A stretch of 22,171 nt of DNA, from the NCBI GenBank assembly GCA_963643925.1, contig CAVINS010000056.1:1-22171 (forward strand). Reading direction: 5' to 3'. Below the pieces are notes generated by a model. That model ran no database searches and had not been told where the DNA came from. It worked only from the letters and a program-made list of their open reading frames with translations. The stretch comes from Phocaeicola_A sp963643925. Lineage in GTDB: Bacteria > Bacteroidota > Bacteroidia > Bacteroidales > Bacteroidaceae. Of the stretch, positions 1 to 7,569 are shown piece after piece (the first letter of the stretch is position 1; every line of letters starts with the position of its first letter). The position numbers and the translations under genes were made by a program.

Positions 1-414
1 ATGGAAGGCAAGCCCGCTCCTGCGTTCAACCTGCCGGGACTGGACGGAAACCTAATCTCGCTGGAGAGTCTGCGCGGCAAGTATGTGGTGGTGGACTTTT
101 GGGGCAGCTGGTGCGGATGGTGCATCAAGGGCATCCCTGACATGAAGAAGGCCTACGAGAAGCACAAGAGCAAAGTGGAGTTCGTCAGCATCGACTGTCG
201 CGACACCGAAGCGAAATGGAAGAAAGCCGTGGCTGACAATGCCATGCCGTGGATTCAAGTCCGTTGTGCTGACGGTTGCGACATGCCCGACCGGTACAAC
301 GTGTTGGGCTATCCCACCAAGGTAGTCATCGACCCGCAAGGCAACATCGTGAAGAGCATCGTAGGCGAGAGCCCCGAGTTCTACGAATTGCTCGACAAAC
401 TCTTCGCTGAATAG
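1..414 (+). CDS. TlpA/ResA-like thioredoxin-fold protein, 3' part
   Basis: This is the C-terminal redoxin domain of a periplasmic thiol-disulfide oxidoreductase of the TlpA/ResA/AhpC-TSA type. Residues 3–20 read as the usual redoxin entry (GKPAPAFNLPGLDG). The active site WCGWC has its two cysteines at residues 38 and 41, and the cis-proline loop is GYPTKVVID, followed by the final strand and helix. The reading frame is open to the first base of the window, so the ATG at position 1 is probably internal. Bacteroidales members of this family usually carry an N-terminal signal peptide and a DUF4369-like domain, which would lie outside the window. The role (reducing or resolving disulfides in exported proteins) is inferred from the family. 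The fold is certain; the true start and substrate are unknown. Confidence 0.88.
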   Translation: MEGKPAPAFNLPGLDGNLISLESLRGKYVVVDFWGSWCGWCIKGIPDMKKAYEKHKSKVEFVSIDCRDTEAKWKKAVADNAMPWIQVRCADGCDMPDRYNVLGYPTKVVIDPQGNIVKSIVGESPEFYELLDKLFAE

Positions 415-436
415 TACTACTTCTCGTAACAATAAT

Positions 437-494
437 AGGAATCCCTCAATGAGGATGGAAAACAGTGAAGTTCCTCCCTTATTGAGGGATTCCT
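437..494. terminator. Long hairpin, probable bidirectional terminator
   Basis: A perfect 14-bp inverted repeat (AGGAATCCCTCAAT at 437–450, its complement at 481–494) encloses a 30-base loop that can partly pair inside itself (GAGGA near 451 with TCCTC near 472). It starts 22 bases after the stop of the thioredoxin gene and lies just beyond the 3' end of the Fic remnant, which reads toward it. This is where a shared terminator for convergent genes would sit. The flanking T tract is weak (TCCTTGTCTG), so an RNA-processing or stability role is possible. Confidence 0.55.
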
Positions 495-511
495 TGTCTG
501 TGCTAACGTCT

Positions 512-751
512 TTAATCCTCGCACAACTCATAATTGGTGCTACGGCCGCCTTCGTCAGTCTTCCGTAGGATGCCTTTCTCTATCAAGTCCTTGATGTCGC
601 GGGCGGCAGTGTCCTGCGAGCAATGGTTTATCGTGTACCACTTTGAGGAACTTAACTTGCCATCGAATCCATCCAACAGCATATTGGGGACTTTGCTCCT
701 ATACCTTATATATATATGGCGTACCTGTGAGGGAGCTCTTTCTCGTGCCAT
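512..751 (-). pseudogene. 3' remnant of a Fic-family protein gene (C-terminal winged helix)
   Basis: The minus strand encodes a 79-residue ORF. From residue 24 on it matches the C-terminal winged-helix segment typical of Bacteroidales Fic (filamentation induced by cAMP, AMP-transferase) proteins: MLLDGFDGKLSSSKW, then a helix-turn-helix-like stretch with CSQDTAARDIKDLIEKGIL, then GGRSTNYEL. The catalytic Fic domain with its HPFxxGNGR motif is absent. Homology begins near position 682, and upstream there is only AT-rich intergenic sequence leading to the next gene. The first 23 residues do not look like family sequence. I read it as a decayed fragment about one sixth of the original length. 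A short functional DNA-binding protein cannot be ruled out but is less likely. Confidence 0.6.
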
Positions 752-865
752 TTAACAATAATTGGTCTGGCGTGAGACAGTTTGCCGATATTCGGAGATA
801 AATTTAGTAAAATGCTTTCCTTACAAGGGTTTATCCATAAATTTGTATAAAACTTACCTTGAATG

Positions 866-896
866 TTCTGCGTAGCGAAAATTGTTCCTATTTTTG
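866..896 (+). promoter_or_regulatory. Bacteroidota-type promoter for the lipoprotein–uppS–bamA cluster
   Basis: TATTTTTG at 889–896 matches the -7 consensus TAnnTTTG perfectly. A weak -33 element (TTCTG, 866–870) lies 18 bases upstream. Transcription would begin near 903, about 20 bases before the ATG at 926. That rules against the in-frame ATG at 863, which would lie upstream of the promoter. A second perfect -7 match, TAAATTTG, occurs at 838–845 and could be an alternative promoter. Confidence 0.55.
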
Positions 897-925
897 CAGC
901 TTATAAAACAATATCTTCATCTATA

Positions 926-2299
926 ATGAGAAAGACTTTATACATTATATGTAGTTTACTGGCGGTTCCCTTCTTGTTCGTTGCTTGCCTTAACGATGAC
1001 AGCACAGAAACCGAATATACCTCGGACGCACTTATCTCTTCCTTCTCTATCGACGACATTGAGAGTAACGTGACGCAGAAGACCTCCTCCGGCAGTGACA
1101 CTACAGTTGTGGTAACCCTGACGGGAAGTGACTATGAATTCACGATTAATCAGAACGAAAACAGAATATACAACGTCGACTCGCTACCCGTGGGCACAGA
1201 CGTCAGCAAGGTGGTGATTAGCATCAGCGCTGTAGGACTCGGCGTGGTATATGAGAAGAACAATCAGGATACGTTGTGGAGTTCCACCGACTCACTTGAC
1301 TTCACCAATCCTGTTAAGTTCAAGGTTTATGCTTATGACGGCACTACCCGCGCTTACACCGCACAGATTAACGTGCACAAGCAAGACCCCGACTCATTGC
1401 AGTGGACCCGACTGGAAGGTGCTAACCTGAACGTCACGTCCAACGGACGCTATAAGGCGTTGACGCTGGGTGATAGAATCTACCTGTTTGTACAGGACCT
1501 CAACACCGGAAAGGTGTCTGTGACCTCCACCGACATTACCGATGGCAAGAACTGGACAGACCTTACACAGGTTAGCTTAGAATTTGCTGACTATCGGTCG
1601 TTGATTACCTTCAAGAACCGGATGTACGTCACCGATATGACTAATCTCTATAGCTCTACCGATGGCATCAATTGGACGAAGGTCAGCTCAGACACCGCTA
1701 TCTTGCGGCCATTCGCCGCATCGTCGAACCAGTTGTTCGCTATCAGCAATGCCGGCAGACTTGTGACCTCGACGGATGGTCTCACGTGGACCGACGAGGG
1801 TGAACGCGGTTCGTTCCCGTTCTACAGTACCTATGGAGTGAACAAACTGCCGACAAACGGCTCTATAGAACGCATACTGGTGATGGGTGAGAGCGAGAAC
1901 AAGGAAGACACCACGGCTGTGGTATGGAGCCGTCTCTCCACAGAGAGCAAGTGGACCTACTACAAACAGGCCGCCGACAACACCTACGGATTCCCTGACT
2001 TGAAGAGCTGGGGAATGATTGCCTACGACTCCCGGTTCTATGCCTTTGGCAGTGAGAGCAGTTCTTCGAAAGCCGAGACTACGGAGCCCTTCGATGCGCT
2101 GTATGAGTCTGTCGACAACGGCATCACCTGGAAGCCAACTACCTCTAAGGTGATGTTGCCCGATGATTTTAAGGGACGTACCGAGAAGTTTGCCTATGTG
2201 GTGGATGCCAACAACTACATCTGGATTATGTGGACCGAGAGCAACGAGGTGTGGCGCGGACGCATCAACCGGTTGGGCTATGAGAAGATTCAAGAATAA
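926..2299 (+). CDS. DUF6242-type lipoprotein with beta-propeller-like domain
   Basis: The start is taken at 926 rather than the in-frame ATG at 863, because only this start gives a proper lipoprotein signal: MRKTLYIIC..., a hydrophobic core, and lipobox FVAC with the acylated cysteine at residue 21. That gives 457 residues. After the signal comes a roughly 130-residue Ig-like beta region (ISSFSIDDIESN..., with VKFKVYAYDGTTRAYTAQINV), then repeated propeller-like blades with the recurring pattern 'STDGxxW' (for example YSSTDGINWTKV, VTSTDGLTWTDE, ESVDNGITWKP). This matches proteins annotated DUF6242 in Bacteroidales. No catalytic residues are recognisable. It is the first gene of a run with uppS only 27 bases downstream, so it is likely co-transcribed with essential envelope genes. 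Whether it acts in outer-membrane assembly is inference from position only. Family assignment is from recall of the pattern. Confidence 0.72.
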   Translation: MRKTLYIICSLLAVPFLFVACLNDDSTETEYTSDALISSFSIDDIESNVTQKTSSGSDTTVVVTLTGSDYEFTINQNENRIYNVDSLPVGTDVSKVVISISAVGLGVVYEKNNQDTLWSSTDSLDFTNPVKFKVYAYDGTTRAYTAQINVHKQDPDSLQWTRLEGANLNVTSNGRYKALTLGDRIYLFVQDLNTGKVSVTSTDITDGKNWTDLTQVSLEFADYRSLITFKNRMYVTDMTNLYSSTDGINWTKVSSDTAILRPFAASSNQLFAISNAGRLVTSTDGLTWTDEGERGSFPFYSTYGVNKLPTNGSIERILVMGESENKEDTTAVVWSRLSTESKWTYYKQAADNTYGFPDLKSWGMIAYDSRFYAFGSESSSSKAETTEPFDALYESVDNGITWKPTTSKVMLPDDFKGRTEKFAYVVDANNYIWIMWTESNEVWRGRINRLGYEKIQE

Positions 2300-2326
2300 C
2301 ACACATATACCTTATTATATATAGTA

Positions 2327-3073
2327 ATGTCATATAAGGAGCAAATTGACAAGAACAGAATCCCGCAGCACGTGGCCATCATCATGGATGGCAACGGGAG
2401 ATGGGCTAAACAACACGGACATCCGCGCAACTACGGACATCAGCAAGGTGTCGCCACTGTGCGACAGATTGTGGAGACCGCTGCACGGGCCGGTGTGAAG
2501 TTCCTTACCTTATATACTTTCTCCACCGAGAACTGGAACCGTCCTCAAGCGGAAGTGGCAGCGCTGATGGCACTGCTCTTCGAGTCGGTAGAGGAGGAAA
2601 TCTTTATGAAGAACAATGTCAGTTTCCGCATCATCGGCGACATGGACCGCTTGCCCGAGAACGTGAGAGGCCGACTGGAGCAGTGCATTCAACGCACGTC
2701 GGTAAGCACCGGCATGTGCCTGGTGCTGGCACTGAGCTACTCTTCACGCTGGGAACTGACGGAAGCCATGCGGCGGATGGCACGCGAGGTGCAGAACCAT
2801 ACGCTGGAGCCCGAGGCCATCGATGACAAGTTGATAGGCCGTTATCTGGCCACCGCCTTCATGCCAGACCCCGACTTGTTGATACGCACGGGCGGCGAGG
2901 TGCGCCTGAGCAACTACCTGTTGTGGCAATGCGCTTATTCCGAACTCTATTTCTGCGACACCTTTTGGCCCGACTTCGACGACGAGGAGTTCTATAAAGC
3001 TATATGGGAATACCAACAGCGCGAAAGACGGTTTGGAAAGACAAGCGAACAAATTGAATTGACTAATGAATAA
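2327..3073 (+). CDS. uppS: Isoprenyl transferase (undecaprenyl diphosphate synthase)
   Basis: This cis-prenyltransferase condenses isopentenyl diphosphate units onto farnesyl diphosphate to make undecaprenyl diphosphate, the lipid carrier for peptidoglycan and surface polysaccharides. The 248 residues fit the family length. Near the N terminus is the signature HVAIIMDGNGRWA, with the catalytic Asp at residue 21 and the Arg/Trp that bind diphosphate. TLYTFSTENWNRP follows, and near the C terminus is RTGGEVRLSNYLLWQ, where the usual His is Val, followed by the conserved YSELYF region. It starts 27 bases after the lipoprotein gene and ends 9 bases before bamA, so the three are almost certainly one transcript. 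Confidence 0.96.
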   Translation: MSYKEQIDKNRIPQHVAIIMDGNGRWAKQHGHPRNYGHQQGVATVRQIVETAARAGVKFLTLYTFSTENWNRPQAEVAALMALLFESVEEEIFMKNNVSFRIIGDMDRLPENVRGRLEQCIQRTSVSTGMCLVLALSYSSRWELTEAMRRMAREVQNHTLEPEAIDDKLIGRYLATAFMPDPDLLIRTGGEVRLSNYLLWQCAYSELYFCDTFWPDFDDEEFYKAIWEYQQRERRFGKTSEQIELTNE

Positions 3074-3082
3074 TCTGTAAAG

Positions 3083-5746
3083 ATGAGAACATATTCGGAA
3101 CTAACATCTAAAATACCCGCAATACTTGGCGTTGTCATTCTTGGGTGCCTATCCCTGGTCCCTGAAACCGGCTGGGCACAAGACACACCGGACAACAAAG
3201 ACGAGAAACCCGTTATCCTCTACTCGGGAACCCCGCGCAAATATGAAATCGGTGGCATCAACGTGACCGGTGGCGAAGGTTACGAGGACTTCACCTTGAT
3301 AGGCCTCTCGGGACTCTCCGTAGGACAGAACATCACGGTGCCGGGCGACGAGATTACATCTGCCATCCGCCGTTATTGGCGTCACGGACTCTTCTCCAAC
3401 GCACGCATCGAGGCGGACAGTATTGTCGGCAACAAGATTTATCTGAATATCGTACTTGCTCAACGTCCCCGTGTGTCGGAGATTCGCTACTCGGGCGTGA
3501 AGAAGTCCGAGCGCGAGGATCTCGAGACGAAACTGGGACTCGCCATAGGCGGACAGATAACTCCCAACTTGATAAACCGTACACAGATATTGGTGAAACG
3601 TTACTTCGACGAGAAGGGATTCAAGAACGCTGAGGTGCAGGTCATCCAGAGAGACGACCCCAAGGACAAGAAGTTCGTCTCCATTGAGGTCAACATCGAC
3701 AAGAAGGAGAAGGTGAAAGTGCATGAGATTACCATCGCAGGTAACCAGGCCATCCCCACCAAGAAAATCAAACGCTTGATGAAGAAGACCAACGAGAAGA
3801 ACAAACTCGTCAATATCTTCCGCACCAAGAAGTTCATCGAGGAGAAATACGAGGAGGACAAGGAAAACATCATCAACAAATATAACGAGTTGGGTTATCG
3901 CGACGCCATGATTGTGGAGGACAGCATCTCCAACTTCGACGACCGTACGGTGGATGTCTTCATCCGCATCGAGGAGGGCGACAAGTACTACGTACGCAAC
4001 ATCTCGTGGGTGGGCAACACCGTTTATCCCTCTGACCGCCTGGAAGAGACCCTCCGCCTGAAGAAAGGTGATGTCTACAACCAGAAACTCTTGAAGGAGC
4101 GCGTCAACGAGGACGAGGATGCCATCATGAACGCCTATTATAATAATGGTTACGTGTTCGCATCGGTAGATCCTGTGGAGGTGAACATCGACAACGACTC
4201 CATCGACCTGGAGATGCGAATCATCGAAGGTCCCCAGGCAACCATCAACCGCGTGCGCATCACCGGTAACGACCGACTCTACGAAAACATCGTACGTCGT
4301 GAGCTGCGTACCCGCCCGGGTGAGCTCTTCAGCAAAGCGGCTCTGGAACGTTCCTACCGTGAGTTGGCTCAGATGGGACACTTCAACCCCGAGACCATCA
4401 AGCCGGACGTGAAGCCCGACGGACAGAACGGTACGGTGGACATCAACTACATCCTCGAGTCGAAAGCCAACGACCAGATTGAGTTCTCCGCAGGTTGGGG
4501 ACAGACAGGTGTCATCGGTAAGCTGAGCTTGAAGTTCACAAACTTCTCCATGAAGAACCTCTTCTCGAAGAACGAGAACCGACGCGGTATCCTGCCGCAG
4601 GGCGACGGACAGACACTGACCATCAGCGGTCAGACCAACGGTAGCTACTACCAGTCCTACAGCCTCTCCTTCTTCGACCCCTGGTTTGGAGGCAAGCGGC
4701 CGAACCAATTCTCCGTCACCGCTTTCTACTCCAAGCAGACCGACGTGAACGACAACTACTACAACTCTTCCTACTATAGCAATCTCTACAACTATTATTA
4801 TGGAGGTTATGGTAGTTACAACAGCAGCTACTACGGCTACAGCATGGACTCCTACTACGACCCGGACAAGTCCGTACAACTCTACGGTCTCTCCATCGGT
4901 TGGGGTAAACGTCTGAAGTGGCCGGACGACTACTTCACCCTGACGGCGGAGATGTCCTACCAACGTTATGTGCTGAAGGACTGGAAATACTTCCTCATCG
5001 CCAACGGCCGATGCAACAACATCAGTTTCGGACTGACACTGTCGCGCAGCTCATCGGACAACCCCATCTTCCCGCGTGAAGGTTCCGACTTCTCACTCTC
5101 CGTGCAGTTCACCCCGCCTTACTCATCGTTTGACGGTGTCGACTACGCTAGCCTGGCCACCAGCACCAGCGACCCGAACTACACCGAGGACATGAAGAAG
5201 AAATACAAATGGGTTGAGTACCACAAGTGGAAGTTCAAAGGCAAAATGTACACCGCACTCACCGAAGGCAACAAGTGTCCCGTGCTGATGACCCGTGTGG
5301 AATTCGGTCTGTTGGGCCACTACAACAAACATAAGAAATCTCCGTTCGAGACCTTCTACGTCGGTGGTGACGGCATGACAGGTTACTCCAGCAGCTACGC
5401 CACCGAGACCATCGGTCTGCGTGGATACGAGAACGGATCGCTCACCCCGTACGGATACGAAGGCTACGCCTACTCCCGTCTGGGTCTGGAGCTCCGTTAC
5501 CCCATCATGCTCGAGACCTCTACCAGCATCTACGCCTTGGCTTTCGCCGAAGGTGGTAATGCCTGGACGGACATCAAGAAATTCAACCCCTTCGATATGA
5601 AACGTTCGGCCGGTGTCGGTGTACGTATCTTCCTGCCTATGATAGGTATGATGGGTATTGACTGGGCATACGGTTTCGACAAGGTATTCGGCAGCACGCA
5701 GTACAGCGGCAGCCAGTTCCACTTCATCATCGGACAGGAATTCTAA
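3083..5746 (+). CDS. bamA: Outer membrane protein assembly factor BamA
   Basis: This is the central Omp85 insertase of the BAM complex, which folds beta-barrel proteins into the outer membrane. It has 887 residues with a signal peptide ending at about residue 32 (ETGWA|QD). Residues 45–460 contain tandem POTRA domains (typical 'V..I.ITGN' and 'G.PF/F' patterns, e.g. HEITIAGNQAIPTKKIKRLM, RVRITGNDRLYENIVRREL). The rest is a 16-strand-type barrel. Diagnostic features are the loop-6 motif GLRGYENGSL and a terminal Phe (GQEF). Odd feature: residues 559–592 are a Tyr/Asn/Ser/Gly-rich loop with 15 Tyr in 34 residues, lying by alignment logic in an early extracellular loop. The gene follows uppS by 9 bases and precedes three Skp/OmpH chaperone genes, the usual partners. 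Confidence 0.95.
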   Translation: MRTYSELTSKIPAILGVVILGCLSLVPETGWAQDTPDNKDEKPVILYSGTPRKYEIGGINVTGGEGYEDFTLIGLSGLSVGQNITVPGDEITSAIRRYWRHGLFSNARIEADSIVGNKIYLNIVLAQRPRVSEIRYSGVKKSEREDLETKLGLAIGGQITPNLINRTQILVKRYFDEKGFKNAEVQVIQRDDPKDKKFVSIEVNIDKKEKVKVHEITIAGNQAIPTKKIKRLMKKTNEKNKLVNIFRTKKFIEEKYEEDKENIINKYNELGYRDAMIVEDSISNFDDRTVDVFIRIEEGDKYYVRNISWVGNTVYPSDRLEETLRLKKGDVYNQKLLKERVNEDEDAIMNAYYNNGYVFASVDPVEVNIDNDSIDLEMRIIEGPQATINRVRITGNDRLYENIVRRELRTRPGELFSKAALERSYRELAQMGHFNPETIKPDVKPDGQNGTVDINYILESKANDQIEFSAGWGQTGVIGKLSLKFTNFSMKNLFSKNENRRGILPQGDGQTLTISGQTNGSYYQSYSLSFFDPWFGGKRPNQFSVTAFYSKQTDVNDNYYNSSYYSNLYNYYYGGYGSYNSSYYGYSMDSYYDPDKSVQLYGLSIGWGKRLKWPDDYFTLTAEMSYQRYVLKDWKYFLIANGRCNNISFGLTLSRSSSDNPIFPREGSDFSLSVQFTPPYSSFDGVDYASLATSTSDPNYTEDMKKKYKWVEYHKWKFKGKMYTALTEGNKCPVLMTRVEFGLLGHYNKHKKSPFETFYVGGDGMTGYSSSYATETIGLRGYENGSLTPYGYEGYAYSRLGLELRYPIMLETSTSIYALAFAEGGNAWTDIKKFNPFDMKRSAGVGVRIFLPMIGMMGIDWAYGFDKVFGSTQYSGSQFHFIIGQEF

Positions 5747-5779
5747 ACCTCGTTTGAACGACTAAAAAACAAAAGGATT

Positions 5780-6289
5780 ATGAAAAAAAGAGTTTTGTCA
5801 TTGGCACTCGCCTGCTTTGCCATCGTAGCCGTGCAGGCACAACGGTTCGCTCTCATCGATATGGAGTACATCCTGAAGCAGATACCTGCCTACGAGCAGG
5901 CCAACACCAAGCTGGATGCCTCGTCGAAGAAATGGCAGAGCGAAGTGGAAGCCATCACCGCTCAGGCCAAGAGCCTCTACGAAGACTATCAGAAGACGGC
6001 CAAGAACCTCAGCACTACACTGAAGAAGCAAAAGGAGGATGCCATCGTGGCCAAAGAGAAGGAGGCCAGCGAACTGCGCCGCAAATACTTCGGCAACGAG
6101 GGGGAGATGCAGAAGCTGCAGCAGAGCCTGATGGAGCCCATACAGAACGACATCTACACGGCTGTGAAGGAGATTGCAACCCGCAAGGGCTACTCACTGG
6201 TGCTCGACCGCGCCTCCGACGCAGGCATCATCTTTGCCTCCCCGTCGATAGATATCAGCGACGAAGTGCTCACGAAGTTGGGATATTAG
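5780..6289 (+). CDS. OmpH/Skp-family periplasmic chaperone (copy 1)
   Basis: A small Skp-like chaperone that would hold unfolded outer-membrane proteins in the periplasm for BamA. The 169 residues start with a clean signal peptide (MKKRVLSLALACFAIVAVQA|Q), then the family opening RFALIDMEYILKQIPAYEQA. A long charged coiled-coil section follows (residues about 40–120, rich in K, E, Q), and the closing strand/helix region ends in LTKLGY. It lies 33 bases after bamA with an AAAAGGA stretch before the ATG, and no promoter of its own is visible, so it is probably on the bamA transcript. It is the most divergent of the three copies at its C terminus. Confidence 0.9.
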   Translation: MKKRVLSLALACFAIVAVQAQRFALIDMEYILKQIPAYEQANTKLDASSKKWQSEVEAITAQAKSLYEDYQKTAKNLSTTLKKQKEDAIVAKEKEASELRRKYFGNEGEMQKLQQSLMEPIQNDIYTAVKEIATRKGYSLVLDRASDAGIIFASPSIDISDEVLTKLGY

Positions 6290-6309
6290 GAAAACTTTCC
6301 ATACCTTTG
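6277..6309 (+). promoter_or_regulatory. Promoter for the second ompH gene
   Basis: TACCTTTG at 6302–6309 is a perfect TAnnTTTG -7 element. GTTG at 6277–6280 lies 21 bases upstream as a -33 element and overlaps the last codons of the first ompH gene. Transcription would start near 6316, leaving a leader of about 55 bases before the ATG at 6372. Confidence 0.5.
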
Positions 6310-6371
6310 CTGATACGTAACCAATGAAACTATGATTGACAACTGACGAATAACAATTAACAACAATATCT

Positions 6372-6872
6372 ATGATTAAGAAAATTATCTTGATAGCGCT
6401 TCTTGCTATCCCTATGTGCTCTTTCGCACAGAAATTTGGTCATGTGAACACAGCTGCCATCATGCAGCTGATGCCTGAGACAACCAAAGCTCAGAGCGAG
6501 CTGAAAGAACTGCAATCGCAATATGAAGGCGAGATGAAAATCATGCAGGACGAGCTCCAGAAGAAAGGTGATGACTACGAAAAGGCAAAAGAGACATTGC
6601 CCGCCAACATCAAAGAACGTAGAGAGAAAGAACTGCAGGACCTCTACACACGTCTGCAGCAATACGTTCAGGAGAGCCAGCAGAACCTGCAGAAGGCTTC
6701 TCAGGAGAAGATGGCAGGCATCAGCGAGAAGCTCGAGAAGGCTATCAAAGAGGTTGGCGTTGCCGGCGGTTACGTCTACATTATGGACTTGCAGGGCGGT
6801 GTGCCTTACATCAGCGAGACACTGAGCACCGACGTGACGGATGCCGTGAAAGCTAAACTGGGCATTAAATAA
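6372..6872 (+). CDS. OmpH/Skp-family periplasmic chaperone (copy 2)
   Basis: A second Skp/OmpH-like protein of 166 residues. The signal peptide is MIKKIILIALLAIPMCSFA|Q, followed by KFGHVNTAAIMQLMPETTKAQ, the family N-terminal beta strand and first helix. The middle is a strongly charged coiled coil (residues about 40–125, ELKELQSQYEGEMKIMQDEL and onward), and the end is a strand plus 'VPYISETLSTDVTDAVKAKLGIK'. Its C-terminal segment resembles copy 3 (PYI...DVT...LGI) more than copy 1. It is separated from copy 1 by 82 bases containing a promoter and is followed by a strong terminator. It may therefore be expressed both by read-through from bamA and on its own. Confidence 0.9.
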   Translation: MIKKIILIALLAIPMCSFAQKFGHVNTAAIMQLMPETTKAQSELKELQSQYEGEMKIMQDELQKKGDDYEKAKETLPANIKERREKELQDLYTRLQQYVQESQQNLQKASQEKMAGISEKLEKAIKEVGVAGGYVYIMDLQGGVPYISETLSTDVTDAVKAKLGIK

Positions 6873-6912
6873 GAGACGCTATTACTGTCCGGAAACCGCT
6901 CCGGAACGGACG

Positions 6913-6950
6913 AATCAGGGATGATAACACAATCATCCCTGATTTTGTTT
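6913..6950 (+). terminator. Rho-independent terminator after the second ompH gene
   Basis: A perfect 13-bp stem (AATCAGGGATGAT at 6913–6925 pairing with 6932–6944) has a six-base loop and is followed by TTGTTT. It lies 40 bases after the stop codon. It separates the bamA–ompH transcript from the third ompH and murI, which have their own promoter directly downstream. Confidence 0.82.
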
Positions 6951-6979
6951 GATTATTCGGCAGATAACCCGTACTTTTG
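6948..6979 (+). promoter_or_regulatory. Strong Bacteroidota promoter for ompH copy 3 and murI
   Basis: TTTG at 6948–6951 and TACTTTTG at 6972–6979 match the -33 and -7 consensus exactly with 20 bases between them. This is the best promoter match in the window. The -33 element overlaps the T tract of the preceding terminator. Transcription would start near 6986, about 17 bases before the ATG at 7003. Confidence 0.72.
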
Positions 6980-7002
6980 TCTACTGAAACATACATTAAG
7001 TC

Positions 7003-7566
7003 ATGACTATGCTGAAGAAGATTCTGATTATTACACTGTTCGCCGCCCCGTTGGGCGTGTTGGCACAAACAGCCGATGAGCCTGTGACTGTGCAGGAGGT
7101 AGTGGTTCCGCAGCCCACGTTCGGTTACCTGAGTTACGACAACGTGTTCAAGGCTATGCCCGACTACGCCGATGCGCAAGAAAGCCTGAACCTGCTGAAG
7201 AGCAAATACGAAGCCGAGATTAAACGTGCCGAGACGGAGTTCGAGAAGAAGTATTCCGAGTTCCTGCAGAATCAGAAAGAGTTGCCCGAGGCCATCCTGT
7301 TGCGTCGACAGAAGGAGCTGCAACAGCTGATGGAGAAGAGCATCGAGTTCAAGAGCGAGATAAAAGCACAGCTTGCCAAGGCGCAGAAGGAGATGACAGC
7401 CCCCGTCACCGCCAAGCTGGACGCTGCCATCAAGGCCGTGGCCGAGCAGCACAACCTGCAGTACGTGCTCAACACAGACAATAACAACTGCCCTTACATC
7501 AACTCCGCATGCGGACTGGACGTCACCGCTGAAGTGATGGCTGCCCTTGGCATCGCGGCACAGTAA
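7003..7566 (+). CDS. OmpH/Skp-family periplasmic chaperone (copy 3)
   Basis: The third Skp/OmpH-like protein, 187 residues from the ATG at 7003; an ATG two codons later (7009, MLKKILI) is an equally good start. The signal peptide ends near VLA|QT. Unlike the other two copies, a short Pro/Val-rich linker (about 18 residues, DEPVTVQEVVVPQPT) precedes the family opening FGYLSYDNVFKAMPDYADAQ. A coiled coil follows, and the end is CPYINSACGLDVTAEVMAALG. It carries two cysteines in this C-terminal region that could form a disulfide. It has its own promoter and leads into murI with only three bases between stop and start. Confidence 0.9.
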   Translation: MTMLKKILIITLFAAPLGVLAQTADEPVTVQEVVVPQPTFGYLSYDNVFKAMPDYADAQESLNLLKSKYEAEIKRAETEFEKKYSEFLQNQKELPEAILLRRQKELQQLMEKSIEFKSEIKAQLAKAQKEMTAPVTAKLDAAIKAVAEQHNLQYVLNTDNNNCPYINSACGLDVTAEVMAALGIAAQ

Positions 7567-7569
7567 CAG

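Noticed and set aside
863..925. Upstream in-frame ATG extending the lipoprotein by 21 residues
   Set aside because: The extension would place the signal peptide internally and spans the -7 promoter element; the ATG at 926 gives a proper lipoprotein signal.
1688..2302. A 204-codon minus-strand open frame inside the lipoprotein gene
   Set aside because: Antisense shadow; the plus-strand gene has a lipobox, a promoter and propeller motifs.
3149..4963. A 604-codon open frame on the minus strand inside bamA
   Set aside because: It lies entirely antisense to a clear bamA gene and has a repetitive Val/Asp/Leu-rich translation expected from the complement of bamA codons. No domain is recognisable.
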